Assembly (NCBI RefSeq): GCF_037893015.1
Contig: NC_133666.1
Coordinates: 259,820,529 to 259,884,528 of the forward strand
DNA: 64,000 bases
Reading direction: 5' to 3'
Origin: Macrotis lagotis
Lineage: Eukaryota; Chordata; Mammalia; Peramelemorphia; Peramelidae
Shown: piece after piece, positions 24,401 through 34,580 of the stretch
Position numbering within the stretch: position 1 is the stretch's first letter
Layout of the letters: each line of letters begins with the position of its first letter
Program-made: the position numbers and the translations under genes
Notes under the pieces: model-generated
The model's database searches: none
The model's input: the letters and a program-made list of their open reading frames with translations, nothing else
What the model was told of the DNA's origin: nothing

Positions 24401-24674
24401 GGTGGTGTGACATGAATATGGGGATCAAAAGCTTTAACATTTAATTCTCAACTATTCATGGTAATTGGAATAAGGATTACATGTGTAGTAACTAAATTTA
24501 TGAGAGAAATGATTATTAATAACTAATGATTTGGGGAGATTCAAAGTTCCCCTTTTCTCTATCCTCAGGCTCTGAATATTGAGCTAACCTTCTCTTCTAT
24601 GCACCCCAACCCAAACTTACAAAGAATCTCTAGTCTAACGTGAATTCCATTCAATCAAATTTGGACAGAGACAG

Positions 24675-24843
24675 ATCCTTTATTTTATTTTATTTTATTT
24701 TAGTTTTTTTGCAAGGCAATGGGTTAAGTGGCTTGCCCAAGGCCACACAGCTAGGTAATTATTAAATGTCTGAGGTTGGATTTGAACTCAGGTACTCCTG
24801 ACTTCAGGGCCAGTGCTCTATCCACTGCACCACCTAGCTGCCC
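24675..24843 (-). mobile_element. W-type SINE inserted at the 5' side of the LTR
   Basis: A (TTTTA)n tail, then 'tttgcaaggcaatgggttaa', 'gtggcttgcccaaggccac', 'ccactgcaccacctagctgc'. It separates the LTR homology at 24,844 from sequence to the left. Confidence 0.92.
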
Positions 24844-25190
24844 ACTTTTGTATAAATTGCCAAAGGCTGGGGGATGGTCTGGGTGTAGAGATAGTCTCTC
24901 TTTGACCTAGGGTGACATGATATCACTCTCAGTCCCTCATAGGAGTAAGCTCTTCTTAAAGTCTGTCCTCCAGTAATTGTTAGCCAATCAGCCATCTTTT
25001 TATACCCTCCTCTTCCAAAAGAACATATAAGCTATAAGTCTGCTGCCATGATTGTCTTCCGTCGAAGAGAGAACGAGACAGCCAAATGGCCATCCTTTTA
25101 CTAAAATGCTGACATTATTAATGAAATGATTAAATTACCCAGAAATTATGTCTTTTGAATGATTTAAAATACCACACTTGACTGTACAAA
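24844..25190 (+). mobile_element. LTR copy 2 (same family as 1-365)
   Basis: Shared blocks with the left-edge LTR: 'gccaaaggctgggggatgg', 'gggtgacatgatatcactct', a TATA region ('acatataagctataag'), 'gctgccatgattgtcttcc', 'agacagccaaatggccatcc' and an 'attaatgaaatgattaaatt' region where copy 1 has AATAAA. No internal retroviral region follows, so I read it as a solo LTR. Its 5' limit is hidden by the SINE. Confidence 0.65.
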
Positions 25191-25745
25191 GCTTCAGACT
25201 CCATTGCCTCTAGCCATGAGAGTGAGGACAGAAGCTGGGGTGGAAAGATTTTTAAAAGGGACTGAGTTTAAGGTGAAGAATATGATAGAAGAAATAGCAT
25301 CCTGTTAGACTTGTTTAAGGAAGTCTAGCTTTCTTTTTTCTAGCTACTTTGAAAGGATTATGATAGCTCCTATACCATGGAGGAAGGGGAGGAGGGGAAG
25401 GAAATATCCTCAGAACTCCTTGTGATTAAAAGGACAGAGATATAATTAAATGATGCACCTAATAGGACTAGAGATTGGGTAGTATATAAGAGGTCACCTG
25501 GAAGCAAAATTACACCTAGTATGGGCCTCCCTGAATCATCTGTGCTGCCTTCAGGAGAGAGAGATCAATAGAGTATTCAAATTCCTGCCCTGAATTAATG
25601 GAAGCTGTTATAATTCTGCAGATTTTTGAGTGGAAAAATTCTGGGCTAAAGTTTTACATATTCTTCCTCTTTCTTCCCCCCCAACAACAGAAAATTGCAC
25701 TTCCTTTTGTAATGCTGTAAGGAAACAGAAAGGGTGGTGTTGGGT
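25191..25745. other. Unassigned stretch
   Basis: No recognised repeat or gene. Confidence 0.5.
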
Positions 25746-25748
25746 GTA

Positions 25749-25920
25749 TTGCTATTAAACCTCGTTGATTTATTTCTCCTATCTTGATTAAAGTTTTATA
25801 TAGCATGTCTTATAAGTGACCTTGAATGAAATGCATTGGGGATGGTGTGAAGGGGAGTTTTCCTTAGGAGGATAGAGACAGCTATTTATCTGATTGGTGT
25901 AAACATTAACCCATCCCCTT
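25749..25920 (+). repeat. Second inverted repeat, left arm
   Basis: 'tgatttatttctcctatc', 'ttgaatgaaatgca', 'gaaggggagttttcc' and 'ctatttatctgattggtg' recur in reverse complement at 26,205-26,377. Hand alignment: about 28 mismatches in 155 bp (~82%). Confidence 0.85.
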
Positions 25921-26204
25921 CCAAAGGAGAAACTCACACCAACCACAAAAGGATAGAGCCAAGGGGACAATGACAGCCAACAGCTCTGAGAGCTGGAGAA
26001 TGTCATCAGGAGTTTGACTATTACCTGGGAAGACACCTGGTCTTGGGTCAAGTGCTGAGCCCTACCTCTCATGTATATCTTACAATACCAGTTGGTACAC
26101 TGGGATATCAACTAACTTCTCTGTGTCTGTTTCCCAGAGGCAGAAATGTGCTGATTTCAACCAAATGGATTAATAGTTTTATCTTGAGGAGAAGTGTCTG
26201 CCTA

Positions 26205-26377
26205 GGGATGTGGGCTGATTTTTCCACCAATCAGATAAATAGTTTAGGCTTCATCCTACTTAGGAAAACTCCCCTTCATCTCAAACTCATTGCATTTCAT
26301 TCAAGGTTACCTACAGGACATACCATATCAAACTTTAATCAGGGTAGTAGAAATAAATCAAAGAGAGTTGATATCAA
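26205..26377 (-). repeat. Second inverted repeat, right arm
   Basis: Partner of 25,749-25,920. The central ~285 bp is not palindromic and contains no open frame I recognise. Whole unit about 630 bp; this could be a decayed MITE-like element or two opposed copies of one repeat. Confidence 0.85.
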
Positions 26378-26700
26378 AACTCCTAGCACATGTTTTTTCC
26401 TTGCTCTCAATCCTCTCAGTTCCCTGCAATCACTAGATTAATACTTCTTAATCAAGGTATTGCAAGGCTGAGCCCCTTAATACATTGAAATGGATGGGCA
26501 GTTTGCCACAAGAGTTAGCCAAGAGAACTACCAAAATGAAGACAAAAGACTGAAGATCTTGTCAAGGAATATAAAGGCAAAGAAGAATTTTTCAATTATT
26601 TGAAAAACGGTTATATTTGTGTTTTGCCTTTAGTTAATTTAAATGTAAATGGGTCCCTAGTGGAAAACTTCTAGTGATGTACATATGCACCAAGAACCAT
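26378..26700. other. Unassigned stretch
   Basis: Nothing recognised apart from possible diverged CR1-like sequence near the end. Confidence 0.4.
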
Positions 26701-27350
26701 TTGGTCTTATTACAGGAGCAGGTGAAAAGGCTGGAGGAATGCAATTCTATTCTCCAATTGATGAGGGAGAAAGAAATATCTCTTGAACATGAAAAAAGGA
26801 AAAAAGAATTTCAAGGTGGTAACAAAGAACAAAGGACGTAAAGACACTGAAGGTAGAAGAATTGTAGTCAAATAGGAGAGTGAAAAAGAAAGACCACTTA
26901 ACCTTTGAACCTAAGTAACAAGATATCATTCTTAGAGGGGAAACTGCTTGAAGATACTTCTTGTTCTTAAAGGATTAATGAAGATATAGATGCAAAGATA
27001 GCATTAAGTCTTGTAGCAATGATGAGAGTGAGAAGCGATGAGTAGAGAGAGTTGGTAATTCTCTATTGTCAAATACTTAAGAAACCATTGTCTACTTGAC
27101 ATAATAACAGAAAGTACTGTTGTCTTGTTAATATGAGACCTGGGAGCGAACAAATAGTTTTCCAAGATTTGTTAGACTAAGTAACTGTTATCTACTTCTT
27201 GTAATTTATGTGGGAACAAATGATACTACAGGAAAAAAATCAAAGATTTGTTGTTATAAGAATAAGGAACTCAAGGAGTGGGGGAACAAATAACTAAACA
27301 AATATACAAAGAAAAAAAACCCCAGTGGTTTGGTATATTCATTACTAATT
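26700..27350 (+). mobile_element. Probable L3/CR1 5' or ORF1-side fragment
   Basis: 'gagcaggtgaaaaggctgga', a Lys/Glu-rich A-rich section, then 'atttatgtgggaacaaatga', 'tactacaggaaaaaaatcaaa' and 'aataaggaactcaaggagtg' resemble the upstream part of the L3/CR1 family whose 3' part follows at 28,590. Diverged; no intact frame. Confidence 0.45.
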
Positions 27351-27379
27351 ATTATAGGAAATTCAGAAGAGAAAGGTGG

Positions 27380-28140
27380 GTTCTAGAGGTCAGTTAGTCA
27401 ATCACAATTTAGTTAGCACCTGCTTTGTACCATATATTAGACTAACCACCAAGAATTCAAAGAAAGACAAAAGACAATCAATCCTTGCTGTCAAAGAACT
27501 CAGTCTCATGGAAGAGACAAACATACAAACAACTATGTACAAATAATATCAAACCAGGATAAACAGTCATTCCAGATGGAGAATACTAGTATTAAGGGAG
27601 AATCAGGAAAAGTTTCCTATAGATGCTCAGATTATAACTGATATTTCAGAGAAATTGGGAAGTAGAGATGAGGAGGGAAGAAAGCATTTCAGGTATGAAG
27701 GACAGTCAGCAATGTCGAGCATAAGGAGATAGACTGTCTTGTTTAAGGAACATCAAGGATTGCAGAGTATGTAGGAAGTAGGGTGCATGGTGTAAGAAGT
27801 CTGGAAGGAAGGATACAGATTATAAAGGGCTTTGAATGATAAACAGGGATTTCATAATTAATCCTAGAGGGAGATTGATTAATGGGGAAAGGTGACATGG
27901 TCACCTAGGTTAGGAAGATCATTTTGATTGCTGAATAGAGGATGGACTGTAGTGGAGAGAGATTTGAGGCAAGGAGCAGATGGGAGGCAATAATCAAGGG
28001 TCAAAGTGAGGTGATTGTAAGGTGTAGTGAGAAGGAGACATCTTTAAGTGATTGTGAGGGTAAAAATGATAAGATCTGATAATGGATATATGGGAAGAGG
28101 AAAGCTGGTCAGAGACTTATGTGCAGCTCAGATTTTAGTT
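27380..28140 (-). mobile_element. L2 LINE 3' region
   Basis: The longest clean reverse L2 here: 'tagttagcacctgctttgta', 'gcatttcaggtatgaaggac', 'gatagactgtcttgtttaag', 'aagggctttgaatgataaac', 'ggtgacatggtcacctaggt', 'gaggatggactgtagtggag'. Confidence 0.85.
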
Positions 28141-28424
28141 GAAAAGATTTCAAAGAATCAAGCAAAAGGATAAGTACACTCTTGTTAAATATCATGTAGG
28201 ATCTGAATTTGAATTCTGGTTCTAACATACACCTATATGGTACTGTGAATGTCACTTACTTCTCTGCTACTTAGTTACCTCTTTTGTGTAGTGATTGGAT
28301 TGGATCTTGTTGATCAATTCTATGTTGATGATGATTCCTTTGTGGCTGTGTAATAACCAAATGATGTTTTTGAAGGACACATAGATGATGGAAACAAGGG
28401 CTGAAGATGAGTAGAAGGGCAGTT

Positions 28425-28560
28425 AGATGGTTTAGTGAATAGAGTACTGGCTCAGAAGTCAGGAAAACCTGAATTCAAATCTGACTTCATACATGTCATT
28501 TATTAGCTATGTGACCTGGGCAAGTCATTTAATCCCAATTACCTCACCAAAAAAAAGAGT
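28425..28560 (+). mobile_element. W-type/MIR-like SINE, plus orientation
   Basis: 'gggcagttagatggtttagt', 'cagaagtcaggaaaacctga', 'gctatgtgacctgggcaagt', then an A-rich end. A MIR-like scrap also lies at 28,180-28,310. Confidence 0.8.
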
Positions 28561-28589
28561 AAAAATGAATGCAAAAAGTTGTATGGCTT

Positions 28590-29190
28590 GCTCAGAATGA
28601 ACTGAAGCTGTTGATAAATGCTGAGGACAATGAAAAGATTTTTTTAAATCTATATTGAGGAAAGAGGAAGAATCAATATAGTAAAGGACTGTTTCCCAGG
28701 CTAGTGACTTTGGTATATTTGTAAAATTTGTTCATGATGAATCTGGAAGAGATAGCAAGCATATTACTGTATGACAGTATTGCAATCCAAAAATATTGCA
28801 AAATAATGGACCAAATGTAATAAGATCAAATTTAATCAGGATAAATTGAAAGTTCTACATTTTTGTTCAGAAAAGCAACTAAACAGGTTTATTAGACAAT
28901 AGTTTATGGGAGTCTTTCTGGGATATAGAATCAACATGCATTAGCAAAATCATAAGGCAGGAAAAACTTCCAAGGCTATATTGTACATAATATCCAGAAC
29001 AAGAGGTAATAACTCCTCTAAACTCCATAGTTATTGGCCTACATTTGGTGTTCTTGGTGTCACATTTTAAGGAAGACAAAGACAAACAGAAGAGCATCAA
29101 AGAAAGGTAAACCAGGGAGGTGAAGGGCTTCAAAATCGAGCCAATATGAAAATTAGATAAAGACACTTGAGATGTTTAGCCTGGTCCTCT
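28590..29190 (+). mobile_element. L3/CR1 LINE fragment, part 1
   Basis: 'ctgtatgacagtattgcaat', 'caaatttaatcaggataaat', 'agaacaagaggtaataactc', 'gacacttgagatgtttagcc' are the L3/CR1 order. It resumes at 29,800 after an L2 and a MAR1. Confidence 0.65.
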
Positions 29191-29194
29191 ATTC

Positions 29195-29545
29195 TTCCAG
29201 TCTTTTTACATTTTATTCTCCTACAAGAACTAAATGATTTAGCTTCATTAGCCTATTTATTGTTCCTTGAACGAGTCACTCTAGTTCTCTCATCAAAACT
29301 TTTACACTGGTATCTCCCTGGAAGGGTCTCCTTCCTCACTGCTAAATCTTACTTTTCCTGAAGACTTTTTTGGGTCCCCCTTGCTTCTGCTAGTGTCTTC
29401 TCCTTTAAGTTAACTTTATCCTCTTTGTATCTTAAATGTTCCTATATTGATTTACATACTTCCTCCATTAGAATGTGAATTCATTGAGGACAGGGACTAT
29501 TTTCATCTTTATTTGTGTTGCAATTCCTAATGCTTAGCAGTGTCT
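29195..29545 (+). mobile_element. L2 LINE 3' end
   Basis: 'cctatttattgttccttgaa', '...ccctggaagggtctccttcc', 'cattagaatgtgaattcatt', 'gaggacagggactattttca', 'cttagcagtgtctggca' are the successive L2 landmarks. Confidence 0.8.
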
Positions 29546-29549
29546 GGCA

Positions 29550-29785
29550 TGTTTGTTGTTGCTGTTCAGTTGCTTCAGTTGTATCTGACTCTTCATGACC
29601 CCATTTGGGGTTTTCTTGGCATAGATCCTGGAGTGTTTTGCCATTTCCTTCCCCAACTTGTTTTGCAGAAGAAACTGAGGCAAACAGGGTTAAATGACAA
29701 CTTAGGGTCACACAGCTAGTAAATATATGAGGCTGCATTTGAACTCAGGTCTTCCTGATTCTATCCACTGTGCCACCTAGAATGC
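29550..29785 (-). mobile_element. MAR1-type SINE
   Basis: 'gttgttgctgttcagttgct', 'gactcttcatgaccccattt', 'gagtgttttgccatttcctt', 'aactgaggcaaacagggtta', 'gtgccacctag'. Full-length reverse MAR1. Confidence 0.9.
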
Positions 29786-29799
29786 TGGCTAATTGCCTT

Positions 29800-30118
29800 G
29801 GGAGAGGAGTAGAGTGGGGATGTTGGCTGTCTTCAAGCACTTGAAGGATTGGTTGAACTTTATTCTGTTTGACCTCAGAGGCTGAATCAGTAGTGATGGG
29901 TAGAAATTATGGAGAAGAAGGTATAGGATTAATGGAAGGAAAATCTTCCTGATAATTAGAGCTATCTAAGAGTATTGAATTGATTGATTTTTTTTCCTTT
30001 CTGAAACTATTCAAGAGAAGTTAGGTATAGGATGGGCCTGTCAGGTATGGTAATTTCTGATATTTCTTCCAATGGGTCAATTCTATAGGTCTTTGACTTT
30101 TTGACCTAGATCTGAAAT
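29800..30118 (+). mobile_element. L3/CR1 LINE fragment, part 2
   Basis: 'ggctgtcttcaagcacttga', 'aggattggttgaactttatt', 'gacctcagaggctgaatcag', 'aggaaaatcttcctgataat', 'agagctatctaagagtattg' continue the L3/CR1 3' region from 29,190. Confidence 0.75.
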
Positions 30119-30124
30119 GAACCT

Positions 30125-30420
30125 TAGAGCTAAATGGCAGAGAGGGAAGATTACTGGACCTGGAATCAGGAAGACTGCAGTTCAAATCTATCCTTAGCCA
30201 CTTAAGAGCTGTGTGACTCTGGGCAAGTCATTTAACTTCTATTACCACAGTTTCCTCATCCATCAAATAGGGATAATAACAGCATCTACCTCCCAGGGTA
30301 GTTGTGAGGATCACATGAGATAATAAGTGTAAAGTTCTTGGGACAGTGTCTGGTATTTTAATAGGCACTATGTGAATGTTAGCTATGATGTTAATGATGT
30401 CTACCCATTAACTTTGTGGA
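30125..30420 (+). repeat. MIR-like SINE
   Basis: 'tactggacctggaatcagga', 'gtgtgactctgggcaagtca', 'tttcctcatccatcaaatag', 'ggataataacagcatctacc', 'gtgaggatcacatgagataa' and 'ggcactatgtgaatgttagc' give a nearly complete MIR-like element. Confidence 0.85.
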
Positions 30421-30424
30421 CCAG

Positions 30425-30680
30425 GAAGTGAGTATTGCAAAGGGGAATCTTAAATCAGGAAGTTAGGTAGGAATTTGCTGCAGCAATCCAGATGTGAGAT
30501 GATAGAAACTTCTTAGGGTGGTAGTAGTGAGAACAGAAATGAGAAGAGAGGAAAGGATTTAAGAAATATTTCTATGAGAAAGTCTATAGGACCTGGTGAT
30601 TAATTGAATAAAAAATAAGAAAGTGAGAAATGAGTGTAGGATAATTTCAATATTTTAAACTTGCTTGACCTTGAAGGGAG
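30425..30680 (-). mobile_element. L2 LINE fragment
   Basis: 'ttgctgcagcaatccagatg', 'gagatgatagaaacttctta', 'gaagagaggaaaggatttaa' match the middle of the reverse L2 3' region. Confidence 0.55.
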
Positions 30681-31140
30681 AGTTTATTCAGCAAGGAAAC
30701 TGTGGCCAATATTCCATCTGAAACATTCACAAATTCTGAATTAATGAAGTTTCAGAGTGTAATTGAATGAAATTTTATTGTAGCTCAAATTAGCAAAGTA
30801 TTTTAGTTAAATTGCATGTAATCAATTACCATAAGAATCATCAACCAATAAATATTGATTGGGCCATGATCTAAACTTCTTAGATCTTGATTAACCACTA
30901 TGTCATGATGCCTCTCTTATCTGAATTATAGGAAGAAAATTACTTTTAATTCTTTCATGCTGTTAGTTCTAGCATATGCTTATGAAATCTCCCTAATAAA
31001 ACTGCAAAGAAATTAGGTGAATGCCACTAACTACTCTTCTCCCAACCTTCCACTGTTATGCCTACTGTGCATCGCCAAAATCACTGGATCCCCACTGGGT
31101 GATTTTGTTCTATTTTCCTCCAGCAATCACTACTAGTAAA
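30681..31140. other. Unassigned stretch
   Basis: No recognised repeat or coding sequence. Confidence 0.45.
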
Positions 31141-31144
31141 CTTC

Positions 31145-31515
31145 AGAGGAAGTATAAAGATAGGGAAGTGGATAGAGAGCCAGTCCTGGAGACAGAAAGA
31201 CTCAATTTCCTGAGTTCAAATCTGGTCTTAGACACTTAGTGGTAGTATGACCCTGGGCAAGTCATTTAACCTTGATTGCCTCAGTTTCCTCATCCATCAA
31301 ATGGGGATAATAACAGCCCTTTCCTCCCATGGTGATTGAGAGGATCAAATGAGATAAAATTGTAAAGAATTTCGGACAATGTCTGATATTTCAATAAGCA
31401 CTATGTAAATGTTAGCCATAATGATAATAGCAAACTGCTCCAGGATCTATGCCATAAAAACCTCAAACAGGGCTATAGTTAGGCATGACTGAAGTGATTG
31501 AACAACACCAACAGG
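31145..31515 (+). mobile_element. MIR/MAR1 composite SINE
   Basis: A MIR-like body ('ccctgggcaagtcatttaac', 'cctcatccatcaaatgggga', 'gaggatcaaatgagataaaa', 'gcactatgtaaatgttagcc') passes directly into a MAR1-type 3' end ('gcaaactgctccaggatcta', 'gcatgactgaagtgattgaa-caacacc'). Confidence 0.8.
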
Positions 31516-31799
31516 CTTCAGAGAAAGGAATTAAACCCAGATCTCTCCTGACACTAAGACTGTAATTTTTCAGTATGCTAAGTTACCCTTCAGGGTAGGA
31601 AAGCAAAATATGAAGGACCAGGAAGGTCCATGTATAGGATATCTGATGGATAGTGCTCATAAGTCTGGATAATTTGGTAGAAGAGATCAGAAATCCAGGA
31701 TAAAAGGCCCAGGGAACCAAGATAAAGTGGGGATTCAGAATCTAGGGAATCATTCTGAACAAGAGGCATGGGGCTAAAAGCAAAGATAATCTGTCTGAG

Positions 31800-31801
<2 letters not shown>

Positions 31802-31847
<46 letters not shown>
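31802..31847. repeat. (GT)n microsatellite
   Basis: About 23 GT units. Confidence 0.98.
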
Positions 31848-31857
<10 letters not shown>

Positions 31858-31934
31858 TTGGAGCTTTGTGTATTTATATAGATATATACCCACACGCATA
31901 TATGTACATGTAGATCTGCACACTACATATACAT

Positions 31935-32140
31935 ATATTGTTCAGTCTTGTCTGATTCCTTTTGGAGGTTTTTTGTCAGGGATATTGGAGTGGTTTGCCA
32001 TTTCCTTCTCCAACTCATTTTACAGATGAGCAAACAGAGCTAAATGACTTGACCAGGGTCACGCAGATAGTTAAGCATCTGAGACCAGATTTGAACTTAA
32101 CTCTTCCTGACTCCAGGTCCAGCACTCTATTCACTCCTAT
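31935..32140 (-). mobile_element. MAR1-type SINE
   Basis: 'tgttcagtcttgtctgattc', 'gagtggtttgccatttcctt', 'ttttacagatgagcaaacag', 'acttgaccagggtcacgcag'. Its head end runs into the (CA)n tract. Confidence 0.88.
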
Positions 32141-32144
32141 ACAT

Positions 32145-32164
32145 CACACACAGACACACACACA

Positions 32165-32206
<42 letters not shown>

Positions 32207-32211
32207 AACAC
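32145..32211. repeat. (CA)n microsatellite
   Basis: About 65 bp of CA with a few CAGA and AACA interruptions, exactly between the MAR1 and the L1 fragment. Confidence 0.97.
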
Positions 32212-32213
32212 GT

Positions 32214-33360
32214 GTCCAAAATATTCATAGCATCTCTTTTTGTAGAGGTAAAGAATTGGATATTGAGAAGATGCCCATCCATTGGGGAATGGCTGAACAA
32301 ATTGTGGTATGTGTATGTAATGGAATGCTAGTGTTCTATAAGAAATCATGAAGGGACTGGACTTCAGAAAAGCCTGGAAAGACTTGTATGAATTGATGCA
32401 GAGTGAAATGAGTAGAACCAGAAGAACATTATACACACTAACAAAAACATGGGGTGATGATCAATCATGATGCACTTATTCATTTCACCAATAAAAAGAT
32501 AATTTTAAAGGACTTGTAATGGAAAAAACTAACCATATCCAGAGAAGAAACTGTGGAATTTGAATAAAGACCAAAGCTGCTTATCTTCAATTTTTATTTT
32601 TTTATTTTTAGCATTTGTTTATTTATTTATTTTTTAAATTTATTTTTATTAAAGATATTATTTGAGTTTTACAATTTCCCCCCCCAATCTTACTCCTCCC
32701 CCCTCCCCCCCAGGGAAAGCACTCTGTCAGTCTTTACTTTGTTTCCATGTTGTACCTTGATCCAAATTGGGTGTGATGAGAGAAAAATCATATCCTTAAA
32801 GAAGAGACAAGAAGTCTAAGAGGTAACAAGATCAGAAAATAAGATATCTGTTTTTTTTAAATTAAAGGGAATAGTCCTTGAACTTTGTTCAAACTCCACA
32901 TCTCTTTAACTGTATACAGATGGCACTCTCTATTGCAGACAGCCCAAAATTGTTCCCGATTGTTGCACTGATGGAATGAGTGAGTCCTTTAAGGTTGATC
33001 ATCACTCCCATGTTGCTGTTAGGGTATACAGTGTTTTCTGGTTCTGCTCATCTCACTCAGCATCAGTTCATATCTTTAATTTTTAAAAGTTGTCTTATGT
33101 ATTAAGTCATTTTCTCTATCTAATGTTTTTCTTTCATTTAGATCTGATTCTTTTTTCACAACATGTTCAATATTGATTTATGTTTAGCATGGTTATAAAT
33201 ATAGAGCCTATATCAGATTGCTTTCTGTCAGGGGGAAGGAGGAGGGAAAGGAGGAAGGGAGAAGAACTGTAAAACTCAAAATCTTTGCAAAAAAAATGAT
33301 TGGTAAAAATTACTGTTGCATGTAGTAGGAAAAACTAATAAAATGTTTAAATAAAAATAA
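32214..33360 (+). mobile_element. L1 3' end, interrupted by an opposite L1
   Basis: Left part (32,214-32,596): 'ccaaaatattcatagcatct', 'gaatggctgaacaaattgtg', 'aatggaatgctag', 'gcctggaaagacttgtatga', 'agagtgaaatgagtagaacc', a translation resembling the last part of L1 ORF2 (W-L-N-K-L-W block). Right part (33,072-33,360): 3'UTR with a G-rich 'gggggaaggagg' block and A-rich tail. The interruption is the element at 32,597-33,071. Confidence 0.88.
32583..33085 (-). mobile_element. L1 3' end nested in an L1 3' end, with TSD
   Basis: Reverse L1 sequence from 'ttttattaaagatattattt' through 'ccctcccccccagggaaagc' and 'caaactccacatctctttaa' to 'tctgctcatctcactcagca'. Flanks ATCTTCAATTTTTA (32,583) and ATCTTTAATTTTTA (33,072) are a 13/14 target duplication of the host L1. 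The two L1 3' parts are therefore in inverted orientation. Confidence 0.88.
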
Positions 33361-33383
33361 TTTTAAAAAATTGTTCCTTTCCT

Positions 33384-33568
33384 CAAGGAGATCATATTCT
33401 TTTTTTTTAGGTTTTTATAAGGCAAATGGGGTTAAGTGGTTTGCCCAAGGCCACACAGCTAGGTAATTATAAAGTGTCTGAGGCTAGATTTGAACTCAGG
33501 TACTCCTGACTCAGGTCCAGTGCTCTATCCACTGCATCACCTAGCCACCCCCAAGGAGATCATATTCT
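33384..33568 (-). mobile_element. W-type SINE with perfect 17-bp TSD
   Basis: Body 33,401-33,551: T-tract, 'aggtttttataaggcaaatg', 'gtggtttgcccaaggccac', 'aactcaggtactcctgactc', 'ctagccaccccc'. CAAGGAGATCATATTCT is identical at 33,384 and 33,552. Confidence 0.96.
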
Positions 33569-34224
33569 AAAGTAGACCTCTTCTAGCCCCAAATTGAACA
33601 CCCCACAATTTGTTGATTGCTAACAGAAAGTGGAAAGGTGTCCTTTGACAAAAGAGACCTAATATGAATTTACACTTTTGTCAGCATTGTGTAGATTGTC
33701 AAAGAATATTCCTTTTGGAATCAGAATGACATGCATTGGATATAGCAGATACTTCCTGCTAAGGGTGGATCTTGGGAGATTGTCCAACCTGACTCCCACT
33801 CTGCTTTCATGGAGAGTGACCTGGTTGGAGTGGAGAGTGAAGATCAGGGCCAGGCAGCTCCTGATGCATGCTCTGAGGAACACCTCTTACTCATCAGATC
33901 CTGTTGTACTAGTAAAAGACTGACAGATTTCCTCTTACTAGTGAGAAATGAACATTAGAAAGGCACTCTAATCAGTGACTGATGGAATTGGGGGAAGGTG
34001 ATAGCAAAGCAGTAGATTAAGGTCTTCTGTGCTGTTATTCAGTCATTCTGTTTGTGGGTGACTTTGTGACTGCATGGACAATAGCACACCTGACTTCTAT
34101 TCTTCACTATCCCTCTAAGTTTCCACTATTTTTCTCTAAGGCTGTCAACTCAATGCAAAAGAACCAGTATGCAGTAGAAGCGAACCTTAGGAAGAGACAC
34201 TTCTAGTGACTTGACATGGTATGA
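33569..34224. other. Unassigned stretch
   Basis: No repeat recognised. Frames at 33,659-33,883 (minus) and 33,678-33,923 (plus) overlap on opposite strands and have no known similarity. Confidence 0.5.
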
Positions 34225-34580
34225 CCTCAGAGTAAGAACAGCTCATATGTACATAGCAGACATCACTATTTATAAAGTTTTTTTTTTTGGAAACAATTTT
34301 GTGAGGTCAGTGGTGTAAGGATTCCTATCCCCACTTCACAGATGAGGAAACTGAATAAGACTCAGAGAGCTTATATGACAGGCTTATATTTTTAAGATTA
34401 TAGATTTAGAGCTGGAAGGACCTCTCACATCTAATTCAACTCCCTCATTTTCCGTAAGAGGAATATGAGGCTCAGAGAAATTCACTGACTTATATGAGGA
34501 AGATAGTAATTGGCAGAATTAGAACCTGAACACAGGTCTCTGATGCCAAATCCATTGTTCTTCCCATTGTGTAGTGCTGC
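34225..34580 (-). repeat. MIR-like piece followed by a second CORE-SINE relic
   Basis: First 'cacttcacagatgaggaaac', then from 34,396 'atagatttagagctggaagg', 'aatatgaggctcagagaaat', 'aacctgaacacaggtctctg'. Both are reverse, old and without TSD. Confidence 0.65.

Noticed and set aside
31590-32436. Frames with Thr-His or Cys-Val runs
   Set aside because: They lie in (GT)n and (CA)n microsatellites plus MAR1 and L1 sequence.
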